Source: Tamaricihabitans halophyticus
Lineage (GTDB): Bacteria > Actinomycetota > Actinomycetes > Mycobacteriales > Pseudonocardiaceae
Direction of reading: 5' to 3'
DNA: 44,995 nt
Assembly: GCF_004340875.1 (NCBI RefSeq)
Contig: NZ_SLXQ01000026.1
Span: 1 to 44,995, forward strand
A model generated the notes under the pieces. The model saw only the letters and a program-made list of their open reading frames with translations. It did not search any database and had not been told where the DNA came from. A program made the position numbers and the translations under genes. This document shows, in pieces, positions 23,643 to 31,164 of this stretch. The first letter of the stretch is position 1, and every line of letters starts with the position of its first letter.

Positions 23643-24845
23643 ATGGCGTTGTCAGACGTAACGAGTGTCGACGTTCGCCGCCGACCTCGCGACCGGAAGT
23701 CGCAGATCCTGGTAGCGGCGCGTGGCTTGTTCGTGGAGCAGGGCTATCCCAATGTGACCATGGCACAGATCGCGGAGCGGGTGGGCATTACCGCGGGAGC
23801 GCTATACCGGCATTTCAACAACAAAAGTGTCCTGCTGGAAAAGGTTGTCGACGCGAGCTTCGCCTGGGTCGACGAACCACTGGCGGTCGAGGACCTTGGC
23901 GGCCAGATCGAGATCATCCTCTCCTTGGCCGCCGACAGCCCCCATCTCGCGGACCTCTGGGCGCATGAAGTCCGATACCTTCCCGAGCAGCGACTACACG
24001 ATCTCCGTCGGCGCATGAGTGCATGGCGCGGTGTGGTTGCCGCCGCACTGGGCCGACGCCGACCTGATCTGGCCGAGGAACAGACCCACGTTCTGGCGTG
24101 GGCGATACAGTCGCTGATGTCCTGCCTAGGGCGCCGCGCCTTGCGCGCACCGATGTCGCTTCGCGTTCCGGCTGTGCGAGCGGCCATGCACGCCGTCGCC
24201 ACGGCGGGGCTCGTGCCGCTTCGTGGCTCGGTGGCTAATGATCGCCAGGCTTCCGCGCGACTCGCCTCGGTGTCGGTACGGGAACGTCTCCTGGTCGCGG
24301 CCTTCGAACAGTTCGCGGAGCGCGGGTACTCCGAGACGACGATGGCCAGCCTCGGGGCGGTCGCGAATGTGACCGGTCAGAACCTGTACAGCTACTTCGA
24401 GAGTAAGGCCGACGTGCTCAAGGCCGTCATCGACCGGGGCCATCACGCGCTGTGGCTCGGGCTCGACGACGCTTTCGCGTGCTCGACGACCGCGTCAGAG
24501 GCGCTTTATCGCTTGGTCGAGAACTACATCGCGCGCGCCGGTTCCTGGATCGCGGCGGTGGAGGACCCTACCGGTGAGGTCGTGCTCGGTGAGACCGCGG
24601 TAGCGGCCCAGCGGGAATACGTCGCGGAGTGGATCGCCTTGCTTGTTCGGGCCTGCCCGGATCTTGGTGCGGCCGAGGCCCGGGTTCGGGTGCAGTTGGC
24701 GCTGTTCGTGATCTCCGACCTGCACGGTGCCCCGCCGCTGAGGCGGGATGCCGCGTTCCGCGAGAACCTCATGCTGATCGTGATGACGATCCTCTTCGAC
24801 GGCGCCGAGGTCGATGCCGAGCCCATTCGGGGCAGCAACAGCTGA
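23643..24845 (+). CDS. Tandem TetR regulator with two DNA-binding domains in one chain
   Basis: Protein of 400 residues, twice the normal TetR length. The first unit: RKSQILVAARGLFVEQGYPNVTMAQIAERVGITAGALYRHFNNKSVLLE. The second, from about residue 214: RERLLVAAFEQFAERGYSETTMASLGAVANVTGQNLYSYFESKADVLK. Each is followed by its own helical domain of about 130 residues. The fused form lets one chain make the pseudo-dimer that binds an operator, or bind two sites. The start at 23643 removes a non-coding-looking extension from 23595. The neighbouring beta-oxidation-like operon (25181 onward) is a likely target. Confidence 0.9.
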   Translation: MALSDVTSVDVRRRPRDRKSQILVAARGLFVEQGYPNVTMAQIAERVGITAGALYRHFNNKSVLLEKVVDASFAWVDEPLAVEDLGGQIEIILSLAADSPHLADLWAHEVRYLPEQRLHDLRRRMSAWRGVVAAALGRRRPDLAEEQTHVLAWAIQSLMSCLGRRALRAPMSLRVPAVRAAMHAVATAGLVPLRGSVANDRQASARLASVSVRERLLVAAFEQFAERGYSETTMASLGAVANVTGQNLYSYFESKADVLKAVIDRGHHALWLGLDDAFACSTTASEALYRLVENYIARAGSWIAAVEDPTGEVVLGETAVAAQREYVAEWIALLVRACPDLGAAEARVRVQLALFVISDLHGAPPLRRDAAFRENLMLIVMTILFDGAEVDAEPIRGSNS

Positions 24846-25180
24846 CGCGGAGCACACATATACGAGGTGGCGGCGGGTTGAGGTCGTTGCCCGGACCGGC
24901 CTGACCTAACAACTCCCGCCGGAACATCGCCGGGTTCCGAAGTTCGCCGCGCCACCTTCCCTGCCCCACGGACGGCACCCCGATCTCCGCTGCCGCTTGA
25001 CGGTAAGTAAATGATGTGTAACCGTAGTGTTGAGTCGATCCGGCAAGTGTGCCCGGGTAATTCGCCGCGTAAGTATGCTCTCTATGTTCATTATTCAGGG
25101 CATGGTTCGGATTGGCTTGAACGATCCCTCGACGAATTATGTGAACTACTGTTCAGTGGTAAGCAAGGGAGCTGGCCGTA
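24846..25180. other. Intergenic region with a candidate operator
   Basis: There is no gene in these 335 bp. TGAAC-TACT-GTTCA (25142-25155) is a small palindrome about 25 bp before the start of the acyl-CoA dehydrogenase remnant, where the operon promoter should lie. AT-richer DNA at 25000-25160, unlike the flanking genes, fits a promoter region. Confidence 0.4.
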
Positions 25181-25648
25181 GTGGGTGACGCATACGTGTC
25201 CTCGTGGCAGGACGCCTCCGTCCTGGCGCTTCGCGAGGTCGTCGACAAGTTCGTGGCGAATGAGCTGGTCGCCCACCGGGCGATGTGGGGGTGACGGCCT
25301 GATCCTGACGGTTGCCAAGACGGACCCCGGAGCGGCAATCACCGTCCATATCGGACGTGTCTGTTTCGGCTCATGCGTCGAACGTCATCCGGCCGGCACA
25401 CTCGATGTCGTCACAGCCGCGATGACCAAGTGGTGGGTGATCGAGCAACAGGTAGCTCTCATCGACCGGTGTCTTCATTGTCGTGGCGGATACGGCTACA
25501 TGCGGGAATACCCGGTCGCCAGGGCGTACCAGGACGCGCGCATTCAGAAGATCCCGGCGGCGCCACCGAGATCATGAAGGACATCATCTCCGTGCTCTGT
25601 GATGTCGACCGTTCAACTCCATCAGGATCCGAAAGGCGGCGAGGATGA
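25181..25648 (+). pseudogene. Acyl-CoA dehydrogenase pseudogene (internal deletions and frameshift)
   Basis: Three collinear pieces of one gene survive. The start (GTG 25181) gives LALREVVDKFVANELVAH, the typical N-terminus, but stops at codon 38. A second piece in another frame gives LILTVAKTDPGA, from the middle of the enzyme. A third, after loss of roughly a hundred codons, gives AAMTKWWVIEQQVALIDRC, then LHCRGGYGYMREYPVARAYQ. Near 25553 one base is missing where the conserved Ile-Tyr-Gly-Gly should be, shifting the frame; the correct ending TEIMKDIIS continues in the next frame to a TGA at 25646-25648, which overlaps the ligase ATG. A full enzyme has about 380 residues; this cannot be active. 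Confidence 0.9.
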
Positions 25649-27180
25649 AGGAACCGTTTGTTCGCTCGGGACACAACGAGAAAACGCTGGCTGAGGTCAA
25701 GGAGCGCGCCGCACGGTTCGCCGGGGCACTGCGGACGCTCGGTCTTGAGCACGGCGACCGGTACGCCATCGTGCTTCGCAACGAGATCGCGTACATGGAG
25801 GTCAGCCTCGGGGCCGCGTCGATCGGCGCTGTTCCGGTTCCGGTGAACTGGCACTGGACCGGCGCGGATCTGCGGCACCTGCTCGCCGACTCTGGTGCCA
25901 AGGTCGCGGTCGTCCACACCGACCTTCTTCCCGCGGTGGAGGCCCAGAAGCCCGATGAGCTGAAGATCATCGAAGCGGAAGTGCCCGACGAGGTCCGCAC
26001 GGCTTACCGCCTCGGTGATGTGCCGCTGAGCGGGCGATACCCGGTGCTGAGCAAGTTGATCGATCGCGGCGACCCGCCCGCTGATCCGTCGACGACGGCG
26101 CCGATGGCGGTCATCTACACCTCTGGCACCACCGGGCTCCCGAAGGGAATCCTGCGTGAACCGATCCCGCCCGAGAACGCCGCGGACCTGGTCACACTCG
26201 TCGCGGACTTCCTCAGTCTCGCACCAGGGCGAACGACCGTGCTGCCGGCGCCGCTCTATCACACCGCTCCCAATGTCAACTTCACCTTCGCGGCCGCGCT
26301 CGGCATGAGCATGGTGATCATGCCCAAGTTCGACGCGGACGGGTTCCTGCGGCTGGTCGAGGAACACCGCGCCGACACCGTGCAAGTGGTTCCGACCATG
26401 TTGGTGCGCATGCTCCAGCTGCCGGAGGAGGTGCGGCGTAAGTACGACCTGTCTTGTCTGAAGGCTGTCGTGCACGCGGCGGGGCCGTGTCCGCCCGACG
26501 TCAAGCGGGCGGCCATCGACTGGTTGGGACCGATCGTCAGCGAGTACTACGGCGGTTCTGAGGGTGGTGCGTGGGTGTATTCCACGTCGGAGGACTGGCT
26601 CGCACATCCCGGCACTGTGGGAAAGCCGCTAGCGGGGGTGGGTATCCGCATTCTCGGACCGGATCGGACGGAGCTTCCCGTGGGGGAGACCGGGGTGATC
26701 TACGGTCGACCGCCCGCGTTCTGGCCGAACTTCACCTATATCGGCAACGAGGACAAACGTCGGGAGATCGATGGCGGCGAGGGTTACTACACCATCGGTG
26801 ACATCGGATATCTCGACGAGGACGGGTTCCTTTACCTCACCGACCGGGTCACCGACATGGTGGTCTCCGGCGGAGTGAACGTGTATCCCGCCGAGATCGA
26901 GGCTGCGCTGCTGTCGTTGGAAGGTGTCGCCGACGTCGCGGTGTTCGGCATACCCGACCCCGATCTGGGCGAGGCGGTCGCCGCCCACGTGCAACTTCTA
27001 CCGGGCACGGCACTGACTGAGCAAGACGTACGAGACCACGTCCGGCGCCACCTGGCTTCGTACAAGGCGCCCAAGGTCATCGTCTTCGACGACGACCTGC
27101 CGAGGGAGGACACCGGCAAACTCTTCAAACGACGACTCAAGGCCCGGTACTGGCCAGCGAAGACGGAGGTCGTCTCGTGA
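25645..27180 (+). CDS. AMP-dependent acyl-CoA synthetase (FadD-like)
   Basis: Ligase of 511 residues. Seen: P-loop YTSGTTGLPKGI (about 160-171), YHTAPNVNF, YYGGSEGG in place of the usual Y-G-x-T-E motif, YTIGDIGYLDEDGFLYLTDR, the hinge SGGVNVYP, and the acylation lysine in REDTGKLFKR. The ATG overlaps the stop of the dead dehydrogenase frame (ATGA), and its own stop overlaps the next start, so it belongs to a coupled operon. It should activate the carboxylic acid handled by the following enzymes. The substrate size is not readable. Confidence 0.92.
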   Translation: MKEPFVRSGHNEKTLAEVKERAARFAGALRTLGLEHGDRYAIVLRNEIAYMEVSLGAASIGAVPVPVNWHWTGADLRHLLADSGAKVAVVHTDLLPAVEAQKPDELKIIEAEVPDEVRTAYRLGDVPLSGRYPVLSKLIDRGDPPADPSTTAPMAVIYTSGTTGLPKGILREPIPPENAADLVTLVADFLSLAPGRTTVLPAPLYHTAPNVNFTFAAALGMSMVIMPKFDADGFLRLVEEHRADTVQVVPTMLVRMLQLPEEVRRKYDLSCLKAVVHAAGPCPPDVKRAAIDWLGPIVSEYYGGSEGGAWVYSTSEDWLAHPGTVGKPLAGVGIRILGPDRTELPVGETGVIYGRPPAFWPNFTYIGNEDKRREIDGGEGYYTIGDIGYLDEDGFLYLTDRVTDMVVSGGVNVYPAEIEAALLSLEGVADVAVFGIPDPDLGEAVAAHVQLLPGTALTEQDVRDHVRRHLASYKAPKVIVFDDDLPREDTGKLFKRRLKARYWPAKTEVVS

Positions 27181-27974
27181 CGGGCTTGTCCTCCACGTCC
27201 GGCGTGACGACCGAGTTCGACGACGCGATCGCGGTGGTGTCTTTGGCCCGTCCCGATCGACTCAACGCACTGAATCGCGACGTCTTGGCTCAGCTTCTCG
27301 CTGCGCTGCGCGAGGTGGCGGATCGACGCGACATCCGCGCGCTCGTGCTGACTGGGGAAGGCTCGTCGTTCTCCTCGGGTCTCGACCTGGACTCAGGTCT
27401 GATCGACTCCGGAGATCCCGACCCGGTTGCGGGATCCCAGGCGGCCCTGCAAGCAGGCGTCGACATCATCCGGACGATGCGGGACATGTCCCAACCCGTC
27501 ATCGCCGCCGTCCGGGGTCATGCGATAGGCGCCGGTTTCGCCATCACCGCCGCCGCGGACATTCGCTTCATCGCCGCCGACGCACGGTTTTCGGCACCGT
27601 TTCTCAGACTCGGCGTCACCGTCGGCGATCTCGGTCTGTCGTGGACACTTCCCCGTATCATCGGCCAATCGCGCGCGGCGCACCTACTCTACTCGGCAGG
27701 AACCATGACCGCCGAGGACGCGGTGAACTCCGGTTTCGCACCCCACGTTTCGGAGTCCCCATTGGACGAATCACTCGACTTCGCCAAGAACCTCGCCGGC
27801 TGGCCGCCGTACGGAGTCGAGCACAGCAAACGACTCCTCGACTCCGCCCGAGAAACGACGCTGCGCGCCCACCTCGACTCGGAGGCGCGCGCTCAGGTCA
27901 TCGGCACACTCACTGAGCCCGCTAAGGCCGCGATGAAGGCCGCGCTCGCGCGCGATTCCCGGAAGGGCGCCTGA
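27177..27974 (+). CDS. Crotonase-fold protein lacking both catalytic glutamates
   Basis: Enoyl-CoA hydratase/isomerase family member of 265 residues, GTG start in a GTGA overlap. CoA-binding loops are present: RPDRLNALN, FSSGLDLDSG, RGHAIGAGFAI. Aligned with rat mitochondrial hydratase from memory, the two catalytic glutamates are replaced: Glu144 by Ala (GAGFAITAAAD) and Glu164 by Phe (SAPFLRLG). Hydration by the standard mechanism is therefore unlikely. The same operon encodes a MaoC hydratase, so this protein may be an isomerase, hydrolase or accessory enzyme for the CoA ester. Confidence 0.88.
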   Translation: MTGLSSTSGVTTEFDDAIAVVSLARPDRLNALNRDVLAQLLAALREVADRRDIRALVLTGEGSSFSSGLDLDSGLIDSGDPDPVAGSQAALQAGVDIIRTMRDMSQPVIAAVRGHAIGAGFAITAAADIRFIAADARFSAPFLRLGVTVGDLGLSWTLPRIIGQSRAAHLLYSAGTMTAEDAVNSGFAPHVSESPLDESLDFAKNLAGWPPYGVEHSKRLLDSARETTLRAHLDSEARAQVIGTLTEPAKAAMKAALARDSRKGA

Positions 27975-27976
27975 CC

Positions 27977-28090
27977 TTGAGCGCAGGCCCACTCGCCGTG
28001 ATCCGCATCGAGCGACAGGGCTCCGGCCTTCGGCGGATCGTGGACGCGGTCACGGTGGGCGGCGCTAGCCTGCTGGCGCTGAACCACTAA
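27977..28090 (+). CDS. Possible 37-codon ORF or gene remnant
   Basis: A TTG-started frame gives LSAGPLAVIRIERQGSGL and ends LLALNH, two bases after the crotonase stop. It has protein-like composition but no known family and no ribosome site, and may be the tail of a lost gene. The rest of the gap up to 28182 shows only the ribosome site CTAGGAG for the thiolase. Confidence 0.2.
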   Translation: MSAGPLAVIRIERQGSGLRRIVDAVTVGGASLLALNH

Positions 28091-28182
28091 CCGTCGCGCT
28101 CACCCTGAAATTGCTCGTCCTCGGACAGCCGGTGACCGCAGCACCGAAGGCACGTTAGATCAGCGGAAAACCTAGGAGTGAC

Positions 28183-29373
28183 ATGGCAAGCAACGTGATG
28201 GTGGCTGGTGTCGGCATGATCCCGTTCACCAAGCCGGGCAGGAGTGATCCATACGATCTCATGGGCGCGGAAGCGGCCCGCAGGGCACTCGCGGATGCGG
28301 GGATCGGCTACGACGCGATCCAACAGGCGTACGTCGGATACGTCTTCGGGGACTCGACATCGGGCCAGAAGGCCTTGTACCGCGTGGGGCAGACCGGAGT
28401 TCCGGTGATCAACGTCAACAACAACTGCTCCACCGGGTCCTCAGCGCTCTTCCTCGCGCGGCAGGCGGTGCAGAGCGGCACCGTAGATGTCGCCCTCGCC
28501 CTGGGGTTCGAGCAGATGGTCCCCGGTGCGATCGGCCAGGCCTTCCCTGACCGTCCAGCGCCGTTGGAGCGCTTCGAGCGCGTGCGGGACGAGGTTCGCG
28601 GAGTTCCCGATTCCCAGGTACCCAACGCCGCGGCCTTCTTCGGTGCCGCGGGGCAACAGTACGTCGACGAGCACGGCATCGACCCCGCCGTCTTCGCGCA
28701 GATCACGGTCAAATCCCGCAAGCACGCCGCGAACAACCCCTACTCGGTGTTCCGCGACCCGCTGGCCGTGGAAGACGTCCTCGCCTCGCCGCACATCTAC
28801 GGCCCGCTCACGCGATTCCAGTGCTGCCCGCCGACCTGCGGCGCCGCCGCGGCGGTCGTCGTTTCCGAGGCGTATGCCAAGAAGCACCGCTTGCGATCCG
28901 ATGTGGTGATCGTGGGGCAGGCCATGACGACCGACGATGCGGCTTCCTTCGACGGTGACATGCATCGTCTGGTCGGATACGACATGGCGGTCTCCGCCTC
29001 CCGGGCCGTCTATGAGCAGACCGGAATCGGCCCCGAGGACGTTCCCGTCGTCGAGTTGCACGATTGCTTCACCACCAACGAATTCATCAGTTACGAGGCG
29101 CTCGGGCTCACCGCTGAGGGAACCGCGGAGAAGTTCGTCCTCGACGGTGACAACACCTACGGAGGCCGGGTGGTCACCAACCCTTCCGGAGGGCTCATCT
29201 CCAAGGGGCATCCGCTCGGCGCAACCGGCCTGGCGCAGTGTGCCGAACTCGTCTGGCAGCTCCGGCGCCAGGCAGGGGACCGGCAAGTCGAGGGCGTGAA
29301 CGTGGCCCTTCAGCACAACCTCGGGCTCGGTGGCGCATGCGTCGTCACGATGTACCAGAAGGTTGGTGGCTGA
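28183..29373 (+). CDS. Lipid-transfer protein/SCP2-type thiolase
   Basis: Thiolase of 396 residues of the SCP-x/Ltp branch used in sterol and branched-chain degradation. Seen: nucleophile Cys82 in NNNCSTGSSAL, PTCGAAAAVVVSE, the catalytic His in VELHDCFTTNE, and SKGHPLGATG with the second active-site His, then HNLGLGGACVVT. The family cleaves 3-ketoacyl-CoA esters with CoA. No DUF35 partner gene, typical of the aldol-lyase Ltp2 type, is nearby, so ordinary thiolysis is more likely. The start has GGAG 7 nt upstream. Confidence 0.92.
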   Translation: MASNVMVAGVGMIPFTKPGRSDPYDLMGAEAARRALADAGIGYDAIQQAYVGYVFGDSTSGQKALYRVGQTGVPVINVNNNCSTGSSALFLARQAVQSGTVDVALALGFEQMVPGAIGQAFPDRPAPLERFERVRDEVRGVPDSQVPNAAAFFGAAGQQYVDEHGIDPAVFAQITVKSRKHAANNPYSVFRDPLAVEDVLASPHIYGPLTRFQCCPPTCGAAAAVVVSEAYAKKHRLRSDVVIVGQAMTTDDAASFDGDMHRLVGYDMAVSASRAVYEQTGIGPEDVPVVELHDCFTTNEFISYEALGLTAEGTAEKFVLDGDNTYGGRVVTNPSGGLISKGHPLGATGLAQCAELVWQLRRQAGDRQVEGVNVALQHNLGLGGACVVTMYQKVGG

Positions 29374-29836
29374 CGTGCCTTTCGACCCCTCGATCATCGG
29401 CACCAGCCGGAACGGCGGCACACTACTCGTCACCCGCGACAGGCTCCGGTTGTTCGCCAAAGCCACCGGACAGACGGACCCGGTGTTCATCGACCTCGAC
29501 GCCGCGACGAAAGCCGGGCATCGTGACTTACCGGTGCCACCGACGTTCTTCTTCGCCGTGTCGCTGGAAGCACCCGATCCGTTCGACTACCTCGCCGATC
29601 TCGGTGTCGACCTCAGAGCGATCCTGCACGGCGAACAGGCCTTCGTCTACCACCGGGTGGCGTGTGCCGGCGACGAACTGAGTACCCGCGCGACGATCAC
29701 CGACACGTACTCGAAGAAGGGTGGGGCGCTGAACTTTCTCGTCACCGAAACCGTAGTGACCAACCAGGACGGCGCGGTGGTCGCCACCCTGACGGAGACG
29801 CTCGTCCAGCGCCAGATCCAGGAGGTGAACGCCTGA
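29366..29836 (+). CDS. MaoC-family dehydratase, N-terminal (non-catalytic) subunit
   Basis: Protein of 156 residues from GTG 29366, overlapping the thiolase stop (GTG 29375 is an alternative). It fits the FAS1-like/MaoC_dehydrat_N hotdog domain: LRLFAKATGQTDPVFIDLDAA, VPPTFFFAVSLEAPDPFDYL, HGEQAFVYHR, and VTETVVTNQDGAVVATL. The Asp/His pair of hydratase motif 2 is missing, as in the HadA/ChsH-type partner subunits. It is coupled (TGATG) to the catalytic MaoC gene, so the pair should form a heteromeric enoyl-CoA hydratase. Confidence 0.88.
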   Translation: MADVPFDPSIIGTSRNGGTLLVTRDRLRLFAKATGQTDPVFIDLDAATKAGHRDLPVPPTFFFAVSLEAPDPFDYLADLGVDLRAILHGEQAFVYHRVACAGDELSTRATITDTYSKKGGALNFLVTETVVTNQDGAVVATLTETLVQRQIQEVNA

Positions 29837-30243
29837 TGGCAACGGCACTCGACGCCGGGGGCGAGCTGGAACCACTGACCATCCCACCGATCAGCCGGAC
29901 CACCCTCGCGCTCTTCGCCGGAGGTTCCGGCGACCACAACCCGATCCACATCGACCTCGACGTGGCGGCGTCGGCGGGACTCGACGACGTGTTCGCGCAC
30001 GGGATGCTCTCGATGGCCTACCTGGCACGACTGCTCACCGACAACTTCCCGGTCGAGCGCATTCGCTCCTACACGGTGCGCTTCGCGGCGATCACACCCA
30101 TCCACGGGCAACCGACCTGCGCGGGCACCATCAGGCAGGTCGACACGGTTGACGGCGAGCGACGGGCGACCCTTGACCTGACGGTGACCCTCGCCGACGG
30201 AACCACGACCCTCGCGGGCGAGGCCGTCGTAGCGCTTTCCTGA
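29836..30243 (+). CDS. MaoC-family enoyl-CoA hydratase, catalytic subunit
   Basis: R-hydratase of 135 residues with a complete hydratase-2 motif: FAGGSGDHNPIHIDLDVA, with Asp33 and His38 as the catalytic pair, then FAHGMLSMAYLARLL. It starts in a TGATG overlap with its partner. It would hydrate the enoyl-CoA whose formation was the job of the now broken dehydrogenase, giving a 3-hydroxyacyl-CoA for the SDR encoded next. Confidence 0.92.
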   Translation: MATALDAGGELEPLTIPPISRTTLALFAGGSGDHNPIHIDLDVAASAGLDDVFAHGMLSMAYLARLLTDNFPVERIRSYTVRFAAITPIHGQPTCAGTIRQVDTVDGERRATLDLTVTLADGTTTLAGEAVVALS

Positions 30244-30302
30244 CGTCACAAGAAAACCGGCAGTCGCGTCCACGACGACGCGTTCGAAAGACAAGGCAGA
30301 AC

Positions 30303-31130
30303 ATGGGAAAACTGGAAGGCAAATCGGCCCTGGTCACCGGAGCGGGCAGGGGCATCGGCCGGGCCATCGCGCTCAAGCTCGCCGCTGAGGGCGCGTGTGT
30401 CGTCGTCAACGACCTGGACGGTGACCCGGCCAAGGAGGTTGTCAAAGCGATCGGAACGAGCGGCGGGAAGGCGGTCGCCGTGCCCGGGAGCGTCACCGCC
30501 GACGGGTTCGCCCAGCAGTTCGTCCAGACGGCCGTCGACAGCTTCGGCGGTGTCGACATCGTGGTCAACAACGCCGGGTACACGTGGGATTCGGTGATCC
30601 AGAAGATGACCGACGACCAGTGGCGCGCGATCGTGGACCTTCATCTCAAAGCTCCCTTTGACATTCTCCGTGCTGCCCAGCCGGTTATCAGCGCGGCGGC
30701 CAAAAAAGAGCGAGCCGAGGGACTCGTCGTCCATCGCAAAGTCGTCAACATCTCCTCGGTTGCCGGAATCTTCGGCAATGTCGGCCAAGCGAACTACTCC
30801 GCGGCGAAGGCGGGCGTCGTCGGCCTGACCAAGACGCTCGCGAAGGAGTGGGGCCGCTACAACGTCAATGTCAACTGCGTCGCCTTCGGCTTCATCCGCA
30901 CCAGACTGACCGAGGCCAGCGCCACAGGTGATTCGACGATCGAGGTCGAAGGCCGGGAGATCAAGGTCGGTGTGAATCCTCAACTGCTGGAGGCGCTCAA
31001 GACAACGATCCCGCTCGGGCGGGCAGGAACCCCCGAGGAGGCGGCGGGAGCGGTCGCGATGCTGACCTATCCCGAGGCGGACTACGTCTCCGGTCAGGTC
31101 CTCGTCACCGGCGGCGGCTTCGAGGGCTGA
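30303..31130 (+). CDS. SDR family 3-hydroxyacyl-CoA dehydrogenase-like protein
   Basis: Short-chain dehydrogenase of 275 residues: VTGAGRGIGRA (12-22), NDLDGD, VVNNAGYTWDS, NISSVAGIFG with the catalytic Ser, and YSAAK. GNVGQANYSAAKAGVVGLTKTLAKEWGRYN resembles the MFE-2-type dehydrogenases, and the extra loop between the strand-4 and Ser regions is also typical. It fits the third step of the operon, oxidation of the 3-hydroxyacyl-CoA before thiolysis. It differs from the SDR at 13618, so the two operons are not recent copies. Confidence 0.9.
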   Translation: MGKLEGKSALVTGAGRGIGRAIALKLAAEGACVVVNDLDGDPAKEVVKAIGTSGGKAVAVPGSVTADGFAQQFVQTAVDSFGGVDIVVNNAGYTWDSVIQKMTDDQWRAIVDLHLKAPFDILRAAQPVISAAAKKERAEGLVVHRKVVNISSVAGIFGNVGQANYSAAKAGVVGLTKTLAKEWGRYNVNVNCVAFGFIRTRLTEASATGDSTIEVEGREIKVGVNPQLLEALKTTIPLGRAGTPEEAAGAVAMLTYPEADYVSGQVLVTGGGFEG

Positions 31131-31164
31131 CGCCGTCCGCGACGTCCCTCACCCACGAAAGGCT

